DNA of 64,000 nt. It comes from Palsa-1392 sp036490335. GTDB lineage: Bacteria > Verrucomicrobiota > Verrucomicrobiia > Chthoniobacterales > UBA10450. Positions 1-7,755 of this stretch are shown here, in pieces. The position numbers and the translations under genes are program-made. Position 1 is the stretch's first letter. Each line of letters opens with the position of its first letter. The notes beneath the pieces were generated by a model. That model did no database searches and was not told where the DNA came from. It saw nothing but the letters and a program-made list of their open reading frames with translations. The stretch spans positions 83,570-147,569 of the forward strand of contig DASXEB010000014.1 in NCBI GenBank assembly GCA_036490335.1, in the 5' to 3' direction.

Positions 1-1
1 C

Positions 2-658
2 GAGCGCACCTACGCGCAGGTCGGGATCAACCTTGAAGATTGCCTCATCGACCAGAGCCGTTGCCGGCAATTGACGAAACTGGCCGGCGCTTCCGCGCGC
101 GAATTGAGCGAGCTGGCGCGGACTTTCTTGCGCACGTCGGACGATCAGCTCTACGTCGGCATTTATTATTCCGACTGGCTCATCCGGCAGCTCGAGAATC
201 ACGATCCGCGCGCCGGCCTAACGAACGAAAATATCGCCTCGCTGATTGTTTTCGTGGAGGAAATCAATCACGCGCTCCATGCGGCCTTGCGTTTTCGCGC
301 CGGCGAACGGCGGATCGCTTCGGAAAATTTCGCGCGCGACCTCGAACTGCAGGCGCGCGTCGACACCTATCTCGTCCTTTTGCTTTTCGTCGCCTTCTTT
401 CGGAGCACGAAACGCGTCGCGCCGGCTGATCGCCACTGGTTGCGCCGGCATCTTTTCGTTAGGCAAAATCCGGATGCGTTTCGGGACCCAAATCTACGCC
501 GGCGCTATCGCGAGACGACGGGGCTCGCATCGCGCTACACCCGTTTCCTCGACACGATGAGCGGCGAGCCGCGGCTGCGCGAGATTCGCGCCTTTCGCAC
601 GCTCGATTACGAAGCGAAAAAAGCGCGCATTCGCGATTTCGCACGCGCCGTTGCCTAA
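2..658 (+). CDS. hypothetical protein, 5' end outside window
   Basis: An open frame runs from the left edge (codon phase starting at base 2) to a TAA at 656-658, so the protein starts outside the window and the TTG at 71 is not needed as a start. The visible 218 residues are Arg-rich and mostly helical in character, with one hydrophobic patch (VLLLFVAFF) in mid-sequence and no signal peptide in the visible part. I recognise no domain. The stop codon lies inside a GCCTAACG word, a pattern repeated at many gene ends in this window. The next gene starts about 60 bases downstream. Confidence 0.6.
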   Translation, partial: ERTYAQVGINLEDCLIDQSRCRQLTKLAGASARELSELARTFLRTSDDQLYVGIYYSDWLIRQLENHDPRAGLTNENIASLIVFVEEINHALHAALRFRAGERRIASENFARDLELQARVDTYLVLLLFVAFFRSTKRVAPADRHWLRRHLFVRQNPDAFRDPNLRRRYRETTGLASRYTRFLDTMSGEPRLREIRAFRTLDYEAKKARIRDFARAVA

Positions 659-719
659 CGAATGCAGATCGCGACTGAACGGTTGCCGATTTCGCGAAAA
701 CATCGGTTAGTTTAAAAAA

Positions 720-905
720 ATGAAGATGCTCGTTCTGTTCGCCGGCCTGTTCTGTTTTCTTTCCGGCTGCGTATCGTCCGATCCTGATCTGCCGACGGGC
801 GGCGAACAGCAATTCGATCATCCGGGAACTTTGTCCGGGCCGCCGCCGCGCAATCCGCTCGACGCGCCCGACGAGGCGACGCTTCCGCCGGTGCCGGGGC
901 AGTAG
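720..905 (+). CDS. small putative lipoprotein (61 aa)
   Basis: A 61-residue protein with a classic lipoprotein signal: a short charged start (MKM), a hydrophobic core and the lipobox LSGC, so cleavage before Cys17 would leave a mature peptide of about 45 residues. The mature part is rich in Pro, Gly and Asp and looks unfolded, ending PPVPGQ. It would be lipidated by Lgt (a copy is at 25995) and anchored in a membrane. It ends one base before the GTG of the downstream oxidoreductase, so the two are probably co-transcribed. Its function is unknown. Confidence 0.6.
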   Translation: MKMLVLFAGLFCFLSGCVSSDPDLPTGGEQQFDHPGTLSGPPPRNPLDAPDEATLPPVPGQ

Positions 906-906
906 C

Positions 907-3765
907 GTGATTGCTCGAGCGGGCAATCAGTTCGCGGCGGTTGATTGCGAGATCGCAGTCGATAATCGGACGCGGCAACTCTACGCAACCGACGCGTCGA
1001 TTTATCAAATCGAACCGGCCGCGGTCGCCTTTCCGCGCAACGTGCAGCAGGCGCGCGCGGCGATTTTGGCGGCGGCGAATGCCGGTCTCTCCGTCACGCC
1101 GCGCGGCGCGGGCAGCGGTCTTGCCGGCGGCGCGATTGGCGATGGATTGATCGTCGATTTTTCGCGGCACAATCGCCAGATCACGGAGCTCGATCTCGAG
1201 CGGGAGAGCGTGCGCGTCGGCGCCGGCGTGGTGCTCGATCAACTCAATACTTTTTTGCGGCCCCATGGTTTTTGTTTTGGGCCGGACGTGGCGACGAGCT
1301 CTCGCGCGACGCTCGGCGGAATGATTGCGAATAATTCCTCCGGCGCGCGCGTGCCGGTTTACGGGACCACGGCCGATCACGTCCGCGCGCTCGAAATCGT
1401 GCTCGCCGATGGACGCGTCGAGACGATCGCGGCCGATCGCCTGTCGTTAGGCAAAGAACGCGAGCGGATCGCGGCACTCGTTAGGCAAGTTGAGCCGGCG
1501 ATCGGAGCGCGCATGCCGCCAGGGATGTTGAAACGCTGGAGCGGCTATGGATTACAGCGCTTTTCGCACGCGCCGGAGAATCTTTGCGAAGTTCTCGGCG
1601 GGAGCGAAGGGACGCTCGCAGCGATTTTTTCTGCGCAGTTGAAAATCGTCCGGCTGCCGCGCGAAAAAGGTCTCGGCCTGATTTTTTTCGACTCCGTCGC
1701 GGAAGCGATCCAGGCGACGGTCGAGCTGCTCGGTCTACGGCCGTCGGCGATCGAACACATCGATCGAATTCTTTTCGACCAAACAAGAGGACAACTCGAA
1801 TTCGAAGCTGCGCGCCAGCTGCTCGAGCTCGATGCAAAACCGTGCGAATCGATCTTGCTCGTCGAATTCCAGGATGAGGTCGCAGAAAAATTGGCATCGT
1901 TAGGCAAACGTCGCCTCGGTTTGCGCATGACGATTTGCCAGAACCCGACCGATATCGCACTCGTCTGGTCGATGCGCAAAGCGGGCCTGACTTTGCTTAC
2001 CGGCCGGCCCGGCGCGGCGAAACCGGTCACGGGAATCGAGGATGTCGCCGTACTGCCGCAGCATCTGCCGGCGTACGTCGCGGGCCTGCAATCGACCATG
2101 CGGCCGCTTGGTTTGGAGACTTGCTACTACGGCCATGCCGCGGCCGGTTTGCTGCATGTGCGGCCGGTGCTCGATCTGCATTCCGCGGCCGACATCGCGA
2201 AACTGCGACACGTGACGAGCGAAGTTGCCGCACTCGTTAGGCAATTCAAAGGTTCGCTTGCGGCCGAGCATGGCGTGGGCATCGCGCGGACGGAATTCAT
2301 GCCCGACGAACTCGGCGCGGACTTGCTCGGCGCGATGCGCGAGATCAAGCGGATCTTCGATCCGGGCGATCTTTTCAATCCTGGAAAAATTTTGAGCGAC
2401 GGCCGGTTCAAGCTTGATCGCGATTTGCGCTGGGGCGCGGATTATCGGATCGAGCTGCCCTTCGAACCGGTGCTCGCTTTTGCCGCAAAAGATCATTCCT
2501 TCGTCGGCAATCTCGAGCAATGCAACGGCTGCGGCGGATGTCGCAAAGATGCGCCGACGATGTGCCCGACCTTTCTCGCGACGGGTGAGGAATACATGTC
2601 GACGCGCGGCCGCGCGAACGCGATCCGTGCCGCGCTCGATCTGCGCGCGACCGGTGACGATCCGTTGCGCGCGCAGGAGCTCGACGATGCGCTGAGCAAT
2701 TGTCTTTCGTGCAAAGCCTGCACGACCGAGTGCCCGTCGAACGTCAATCTCGCGTTGCTCAAGGCCGAGCTTTTGCACGCGCGTTACGCGCGCGATGGCT
2801 TGCCGCTACGAGTGCGAATGTTGAGCGATGTCGATTCGTTAGGCAAAATCGGTTGCCTTTTTCCCGCGCTCGCGAATGCGGCGCTGGATTTCGCGCTTGT
2901 GCGCGGCTGGATGCAAATGGCGCTTGGAATTTCGGCGAAACGTTCGTTGCCGCATTACGCGCGCGAACGTTTCGATCGCTGGTTCGTTAGGCGGAAAATC
3001 GCGCCGCGAAATGCTGCGCGCGGCAAAATCATTCTTTGGGACGACACTTTCGTCCGCTACCACGAACCGCATATCGGCATAGCCGCGGTTGCGGTGCTCG
3101 AAGCGCTCGGGTTTGAAGTCGCGCTCGCGCAGAACCGCAAATGCTGTGGCCGGCCGGCCTTTAGTCAGGGAAATCTCGACGAAGCCGCGCGCCTCGGCCG
3201 TCACAATTTGCAATTATTCGCTTCGCCTAGCGATGGCGCGCAGATTCTTTTTCTCGAGCCATCCTGTTATTCGATGTTCGTCGAGGATTATCGTGAATTG
3301 AAGTTGCCGGACGCCGACCGGATCGCGCAGCGCTGCCATCTTTTCGAGAAATTCATCGACGATCTGCTCGCGCGCGAACCGAATGCACTGACTTTCGAAC
3401 GTCGCGCGGCGCAGGTTGCGATTCACGCCCATTGTCACGCGAAATCACTGCTTCAACCCGGATTCATGGCGCGACTGGCGGAACGTTTGCCGGGACGAAA
3501 GGCAACGCTGCTCGACACCGGTTGCTGCGGAATGGCGGGCGCGTTTGGAATGCTGGAATCCAAATACGAGCTGTCGCTCAAGGTCGCGACGCCGCTGATC
3601 GAGCAGGTGACAAACCTCCGACCGGACGGAGTCGTGGTCGCGTCGGGGACGAGTTGCCGGCATCAGATCGAAGATCTCGCGCAGGTGCATCCGAAGCATA
3701 TGGCGGAATTGCTCGCGGAGGCAATCGTGCAACCAAATGGTTGCGCGTCGTTAGGCGCTCGTTAG
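907..3765 (+). CDS. fused FAD-binding/Fe-S oxidoreductase (D-lactate/glycolate dehydrogenase type)
   Basis: A 952-residue fusion of a GlcD/Dld-like flavoprotein and a GlcF-like iron-sulfur protein, close to the length of YdiJ-type enzymes. The N-terminal FAD (PCMH) domain shows PRGAGSGLAGG and GGMIANNSSGARVPVYGT; the FAD-oxidase C-terminal domain follows, with AAEHGVGIARTEFM near residue 455. Then come two ferredoxin clusters, CNGCGGCRKDAPTMCP and CLSCKACTTECP, and two CCG domains (KCCGRPAF, DTGCCGMAGAFG). It should oxidise a 2-hydroxy acid and pass electrons to quinone at the inner membrane face; the substrate cannot be read from the sequence. The start is GTG. Two motif copies at 3749 and 3760 end the gene, the second supplying the TAG stop. 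Confidence 0.88.
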   Translation: MIARAGNQFAAVDCEIAVDNRTRQLYATDASIYQIEPAAVAFPRNVQQARAAILAAANAGLSVTPRGAGSGLAGGAIGDGLIVDFSRHNRQITELDLERESVRVGAGVVLDQLNTFLRPHGFCFGPDVATSSRATLGGMIANNSSGARVPVYGTTADHVRALEIVLADGRVETIAADRLSLGKERERIAALVRQVEPAIGARMPPGMLKRWSGYGLQRFSHAPENLCEVLGGSEGTLAAIFSAQLKIVRLPREKGLGLIFFDSVAEAIQATVELLGLRPSAIEHIDRILFDQTRGQLEFEAARQLLELDAKPCESILLVEFQDEVAEKLASLGKRRLGLRMTICQNPTDIALVWSMRKAGLTLLTGRPGAAKPVTGIEDVAVLPQHLPAYVAGLQSTMRPLGLETCYYGHAAAGLLHVRPVLDLHSAADIAKLRHVTSEVAALVRQFKGSLAAEHGVGIARTEFMPDELGADLLGAMREIKRIFDPGDLFNPGKILSDGRFKLDRDLRWGADYRIELPFEPVLAFAAKDHSFVGNLEQCNGCGGCRKDAPTMCPTFLATGEEYMSTRGRANAIRAALDLRATGDDPLRAQELDDALSNCLSCKACTTECPSNVNLALLKAELLHARYARDGLPLRVRMLSDVDSLGKIGCLFPALANAALDFALVRGWMQMALGISAKRSLPHYARERFDRWFVRRKIAPRNAARGKIILWDDTFVRYHEPHIGIAAVAVLEALGFEVALAQNRKCCGRPAFSQGNLDEAARLGRHNLQLFASPSDGAQILFLEPSCYSMFVEDYRELKLPDADRIAQRCHLFEKFIDDLLAREPNALTFERRAAQVAIHAHCHAKSLLQPGFMARLAERLPGRKATLLDTGCCGMAGAFGMLESKYELSLKVATPLIEQVTNLRPDGVVVASGTSCRHQIEDLAQVHPKHMAELLAEAIVQPNGCASLGAR

Positions 3766-3774
3766 GCGAAAGGC

Positions 3775-4530
3775 CTACGTTTTCGGCGGAGGCGCGGGAC
3801 TCGCCGCGGCCTTTGCGGGGGCGGGCGGCGCGCCGGGCACGTTCGCGTTCGCGGGCACAGCGAGAATGTCAGGCTCGGTCCAGGATTCGCTGCGGCCGGC
3901 AAATTCTTTGCGCAGCGCGGCGACGCCTTCCGGTGTGACGGCGCTGCCGGTGTTGCCCCACGACGAACGTTCGTAGGTCAGAACGTCGGCGATTTTTTCA
4001 TCGGTCAACGTTTTGTCCCAGGGCTGCATCACGGCCGATCCGTAATGCTGACCCTTCACGGTCAGCGGACCTTGCAAGCCTTTGAGCACGATCATGACCG
4101 GGCGGCGCGAACCGCCGTTGGCAAACTCGGAGCCGGCTAGCGGCGGATATTGTCCGGCGACGCCGAGGCCGTTCATCTGATGGCAGGTGGCGCAGTTGGC
4201 GGAGAAAATTTTTGCGCCTTTTTCGGCCGGAGTCAGCTCGGCGGTTTGTTCGGTCGCTCCGCCTGCGCCGGGATGAGCCGCGACGCGCGGCGCGTTGCCG
4301 AGATAATCGAGTCCATCGCCGCTCCAGTTTCCGGCATAACGGCCGAGGTAGGCGCCGCCGAAAAAAACGGCGAGGCCGTAGATCGCGATCAGCCAGAGCG
4401 AGAGCGGTTCGCGGCCGGCTTGCGGATCCAATTTTTCCCTAACGACGGCGGCGTGCGAAGCCTGCACGTCCGGTGTTTCGCCGTAGTCCATGCCCTGATG
4501 CGGCGGATTTTGCGAATGCGATCCGTTCAT
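3775..4530 (-). CDS. membrane-anchored monohaem cytochrome c
   Basis: About 251 residues, starting at the ATG that overlaps the preceding gene's stop (ATGA); a longer reading frame upstream only shadows that gene. One transmembrane helix (SLWLIAIYGLAVFFGG) is followed by a periplasmic class I cytochrome c domain with one haem site, CATCH, and a later VMQPW stretch that may give the axial Met. The tail is Ala/Pro-rich. It is the last gene of the act operon and resembles the cytochrome c subunits that accompany cbb3-type oxidases (CcoP-like but with one haem). It probably passes electrons from alternative complex III or the CcoO-like protein to an acceptor not encoded here. Confidence 0.8.
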   Translation of the reverse strand: MNGSHSQNPPHQGMDYGETPDVQASHAAVVREKLDPQAGREPLSLWLIAIYGLAVFFGGAYLGRYAGNWSGDGLDYLGNAPRVAAHPGAGGATEQTAELTPAEKGAKIFSANCATCHQMNGLGVAGQYPPLAGSEFANGGSRRPVMIVLKGLQGPLTVKGQHYGSAVMQPWDKTLTDEKIADVLTYERSSWGNTGSAVTPEGVAALRKEFAGRSESWTEPDILAVPANANVPGAPPAPAKAAASPAPPPKT

Positions 4531-5405
4531 TTCTTCGCCTCCTTGGCCGGCGCCGCGGCGATCACGGGCGATCGCGCTTCTTTCAATTCGTGCGATTGAT
4601 CGCGCGACATCAAATAGGCGACGAGACATTGCGCGTCGTAGGTCGGCACGATCTCCCAGCCGGTCGCGGGACTTTCGTCGGCGTCGCCGGCGAAGTTAAG
4701 CGAGTCGGGCGAAGCGATGCCGGAAACGCGGCGTTTCGTGTAGAGAAAACGATACGACGGCATGAGTGAATCGTCGGTGACGCTGCGCGGATTATAGAGA
4801 TGCTGATGATGCCACGCGGCGGTGTACGGGAGTGGTTTTCCGTCGGCGGTCAATTGCTCCGGGTTCGCGACTAACGAGGGCGCGGTCGTGGCAACGTTAG
4901 GCGCGGGTTGATTTCCCGCGGCCGGCAACGGACTCGGCGCCGCAGCGACGGACGCCGGCGGGCTCGCGCCTAACGACGGGCTCGCGGCCGGCGCGGCGCC
5001 GCCAGTCGCTGGGGCCGGCGTGGCCGCACCGGCTTCCTGAAGCGCGGGACGATGGCCGACATTCGCGAGGTCGGGACCGAGGCGCGCTTTGCCGAGAAAG
5101 ACGATCGGCTCGAAAATGTAATCGCGCGGCGCGCTTCGGCGCTGGCCCCATTTGCGTTCGAGATCGGCGCCGCCGTATTCGGGACGGACCTGTTGCGAAT
5201 GACAATAAACGCAGCCGTTCGCGGCGTAGACCTGTGCACCGCGATGCACCATGCCGGAGAGCGGCGAAGGATAAACGTCGCCGCCATCTTCGTCGGTCTG
5301 CGGATTGAGGCTGCCGATCTGCGCGTTCGGGATGACCGCGAGGCCGAGCCAGGAAAAGGCGAAGATGCCGAAGACGCCGAGGAAAAGCGGACGCAAACCT
5401 TTCAT
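4527..5405 (-). CDS. CcoO/FixO-like membrane-anchored cytochrome c
   Basis: A 292-residue homologue of the monohaem subunit II of cbb3 oxidases: an N-terminal membrane anchor (FLGVFGIFAFSWLGLAVIP), then VYAANGCVYCHSQQVRPEYG with the haem site CVYCH (Cys65, Cys68, His69) typical of CcoO, and MPSYRFLY near residue 210, which holds the usual axial Met. It differs from standard CcoO in an Ala/Pro-rich low-complexity insert of roughly 60 residues between the haem site and the Met region. It overlaps both neighbours by 4 bases, so it is translationally coupled to the CcoN-like gene and should form a complex with it. The CcoN partner lacks metal ligands (see findings), so this haem may be the only redox centre of the pair. 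Confidence 0.85.
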   Translation of the reverse strand: MKGLRPLFLGVFGIFAFSWLGLAVIPNAQIGSLNPQTDEDGGDVYPSPLSGMVHRGAQVYAANGCVYCHSQQVRPEYGGADLERKWGQRRSAPRDYIFEPIVFLGKARLGPDLANVGHRPALQEAGAATPAPATGGAAPAASPSLGASPPASVAAAPSPLPAAGNQPAPNVATTAPSLVANPEQLTADGKPLPYTAAWHHQHLYNPRSVTDDSLMPSYRFLYTKRRVSGIASPDSLNFAGDADESPATGWEIVPTYDAQCLVAYLMSRDQSHELKEARSPVIAAAPAKEAKK

Positions 5406-6892
5406 CGCGTCACCTCGCTTTCGATCGGCTCGAGCGGATTCAAAAACGTCGGCACACTCGCGGTGCGACCGAAGCCGAGCAGCATCAAGCCAAAATGGAA
5501 CGCAAAAACAAAATGCGAAACGGTTAACAACAATCCCGACAAACTTCGCCCGCGCAGATACGGCAGGATCGAGTCCGTGCTTTCGGCGAACGGCAACGTT
5601 GGATCATTCAAGCTCACGCCTTGCACAAATCCGCCGACGAGGAGGAGCAGCACCATCAAGCCAATGCCGTAAGCGGCCGACCAGAAATGCAGTTTGATGA
5701 GCGACGCGTAACGCCATTCGCGCCCGATCAACCGCGGCACGATGTAATACATCGAGCCAAAAATCACCATCGTGAAAAACGCGTAGAGCCCGAGATAAGT
5801 GTAGCCCACGCTCACCTCGGTGAAATGGACCACGCTCGCGACCGAGCGTAGTGACATGATCACGCCGACAATGCTGAAAGCGCTATAAGCAATCGCGCCG
5901 AAAACAGTGAAGCGCAGCGTCGGGCTGTAGCGCATGAGCGGGAAATGCCCGCGCATCGTCATGTGATGATTCAGGCCCACGGTCGCGACCGGAATGAGCG
6001 TGAGGATGGTCGCGGCGATGCTCGCGGTGATCATCCACGCCGGAAACGGCCCATCGATCAGGCGCTGCATTCCCGTCCAGCTCGAGAACAAAGCGAAGGT
6101 CCAAAAGCCGATCGTGGCCAGATAATAACTGTGCACCGGCCGGCCGATCACTTTCGGGATCATGTAATAGGCCGTGCCTAGTCCAATAGATCCGAACCAT
6201 AGAAATAAGAGATTATTCGCAAACCACCAGTTGACCGCCCCCTGCAGCACGCCTTGGACCGGAAAAATAAAAAGCATCACCTGCGCGGCCGCGTAGAGCC
6301 ACGGGAACCAGAGAAACGCGCCTAACAAATACCATTGCGTGATGTAGACATGCCCCGTGCGCCGGAAGCGGAACATGATCAGCGTCCACGTCATGATGAG
6401 CAGATAAGCGCAAAAAAGTGCGATCGCGGAATAGCCCGGAAACTCCAGCCACTCGTAGCCCGTACTGTGACCGATGAGAATTCCGATCACGCCCATGAGC
6501 ACGCCAAGATTCCAAAACGCCGCGCCGCTGATGAGCAGCAACGGATGCCGCAACGTCGTGCGACAAAGACGCGCCATGAGCCAGATCGCCGTGCCCATTC
6601 CGGCCATCGAAGCCCAGCCGTAAATCAGGATGTCGAACTGCGCCGGGCTCACTCGTCCCCAGGTTAGAAAACTGAAATCGGCCAAAACATCCGGCGCGTG
6701 CAGTTGGAAAAACGCGAAGATGGCGAAGAGCGTCGAAAGCAACAGCCACGCGATCGCCGAGGTGTAAAAAACCAGCACCGGCAAACGCGTCGAAGCATCG
6801 ATCAGCGCGCGCTCGACCTGCTCAACGTCGCCCGGCGTGATGTTCGCCGCGCTCAAAGGCGGTTCTTCGATTAATCCAGCGGGCGTATTCAT
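5402..6892 (-). CDS. CcoN-like haem-copper oxidase fold subunit lacking all metal ligands
   Basis: A 496-residue polytopic membrane protein; I chose the ATG at 6892, overlapping the previous stop, because the 264 codons further upstream in this frame shadow other genes. It aligns over its length with CcoN (cbb3 oxidase subunit I): GAVNWWFANN, YYMIPKVIGRPVHSYYLA, FWTFALFSSWTGMQR, RYSPTLRF, VVHFTEVSVGYTYLG and YYIVPRLIGRE all match CcoN landmarks. Every canonical ligand is replaced: first-helix His by Gln85, the CuB histidines by Asn226, Gln276 and Arg277, the HxH pair for the haems by Tyr364 and Tyr366, and the cross-linked Tyr by Ser270. It therefore should not reduce oxygen. A structural or quinone- or proton-related role in an alternative complex III assembly is my inference. 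Confidence 0.85.
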   Translation of the reverse strand: MNTPAGLIEEPPLSAANITPGDVEQVERALIDASTRLPVLVFYTSAIAWLLLSTLFAIFAFFQLHAPDVLADFSFLTWGRVSPAQFDILIYGWASMAGMGTAIWLMARLCRTTLRHPLLLISGAAFWNLGVLMGVIGILIGHSTGYEWLEFPGYSAIALFCAYLLIMTWTLIMFRFRRTGHVYITQWYLLGAFLWFPWLYAAAQVMLFIFPVQGVLQGAVNWWFANNLLFLWFGSIGLGTAYYMIPKVIGRPVHSYYLATIGFWTFALFSSWTGMQRLIDGPFPAWMITASIAATILTLIPVATVGLNHHMTMRGHFPLMRYSPTLRFTVFGAIAYSAFSIVGVIMSLRSVASVVHFTEVSVGYTYLGLYAFFTMVIFGSMYYIVPRLIGREWRYASLIKLHFWSAAYGIGLMVLLLLVGGFVQGVSLNDPTLPFAESTDSILPYLRGRSLSGLLLTVSHFVFAFHFGLMLLGFGRTASVPTFLNPLEPIESEVTR

Positions 6893-7080
6893 CGTTCGAT
6901 AGGCAAATTTTTCCTCGAAAGCGCCGGCGCGGATTTGCTTTTCGTTAGGCGACGTCCAAACCAGCGACGCCGCGGCATGACGAGGTCGGTCGCGCGACCA
7001 ATCGGTTCCTCGTGATCGAAAATCACCGCCGCGTTTTCGTTGTAGCGCCGCAGATCGGCAAAAAAATCGGAGAAGCTCAT
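6889..7080 (-). CDS. small basic protein of the act operon (63 aa)
   Basis: A 63-residue soluble, Arg/Lys-rich protein (MSFSDFFADLRRYNENAAVIF...). It overlaps the CcoN-like gene by 4 bases (ATGA) and lies 3 bases after the stop of the 218-residue gene, which supports real, coupled translation. CcoQ-type subunits are also small but have a membrane helix, and this protein has none, so I do not call it CcoQ. One TCGTTAGGC word lies inside it. Function unknown; perhaps an assembly factor for the neighbouring subunits. Confidence 0.5.
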   Translation of the reverse strand: MSFSDFFADLRRYNENAAVIFDHEEPIGRATDLVMPRRRWFGRRLTKSKSAPALSRKNLPIER

Positions 7081-7083
7081 GGT

Positions 7084-7740
7084 TTACGGGCGCGGCGGCG
7101 GAGTTTTTCCGGCCACCGGGAGCGGTGCGCCTGACGAGCGCTGGACCGGCGTCGCGGTCGGAGAGACCGGCGGAATTTCGGTTTGCGCTTGCGGCGCGGC
7201 GGCGGGCGTCGCGTTCGCGCCCGGCTGCGTGCCGGAGGCGGCGTTGGGCGGGTTCGCGACGCCGGTCGGCTGGCCGCGGATTTCGGAATTCAAACCTTCG
7301 ACCGAAGTCGCTTTTGGCGTCGGACTCACGCTCGGCGCTGCAACTGCGGACGGATTTTTCGGCGGCGACGCGCCGGTTGCGCTGACCGGGACCGCGGATG
7401 GCTCCGGCGTCGCGATCGGGCCGGCAGCGGTCGGTTTCTTTTCCTTCAGATCGACGAGTTCCAATTGCATCGCGCGCTGCACCGGGATGTGCGCGACGCC
7501 CTTTGCCTGGTCGACCCAGCCGTAGGTATTCGCCGTTTTCGTCCACTCTTCGCGCGCGGTTTTTAATTTTTCCATGCGCACTTGCGAGCGGTCGACTTCG
7601 TAAGTCGAGCCGTGATGCATGGCGCCGAAAGTGATCGCGACGATCGCGCCGAAAAAAACAAAGAGCGCGACCGCCCAGAGCCACGTCCCGAGGAGAAAAC
7701 GCGGCTGATCGGGATGAAGAAGATCGTCGTCGTTAGGCAT
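7084..7740 (-). CDS. single-pass membrane protein of the alternative complex III cluster
   Basis: 218 residues: a short cytoplasmic start (MPNDDDLLHPDQPRF), one membrane helix (WLWAVALFVFFGAIVAITFGA), then a periplasmic segment with YGWVDQAKGVAHIPVQRAMQL, and a C-terminal half of about 110 residues that is almost only Pro, Ala, Thr, Ser and Val. The W-D-x-x-x-G-x-x-x-I-P-x-x-R-A-M pattern is one I associate with proteins encoded beside alternative complex III or SCO genes in PVC and related bacteria. It sits between actF and the CcoN-like gene, so it may link the two parts. The first codons (ATGCCTAACGAC) are themselves a copy of the abundant motif. Confidence 0.65.
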   Translation of the reverse strand: MPNDDDLLHPDQPRFLLGTWLWAVALFVFFGAIVAITFGAMHHGSTYEVDRSQVRMEKLKTAREEWTKTANTYGWVDQAKGVAHIPVQRAMQLELVDLKEKKPTAAGPIATPEPSAVPVSATGASPPKNPSAVAAPSVSPTPKATSVEGLNSEIRGQPTGVANPPNAASGTQPGANATPAAAPQAQTEIPPVSPTATPVQRSSGAPLPVAGKTPPPRP

Positions 7741-7755
7741 TCGTTAGGCGAAATC

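Noticed and set aside
4531..4629. N-terminal extension of the terminal cytochrome c gene
   Set aside because: These codons overlap the CcoO-like gene; the ATGA overlap start is typical of the whole operon. Similar extensions were dropped for the CcoN-like gene, actB, the ligase, lgt, glmM and rplQ.
3775..6892. A functional cbb3-type cytochrome c oxidase (ccoNO plus cytochrome c)
   Set aside because: The CcoN-like subunit lacks all haem and copper ligands, so calling it a terminal oxidase by similarity would be wrong.
6889..7080. ccoQ
   Set aside because: CcoQ subunits carry a membrane helix; this 63-residue protein has none.
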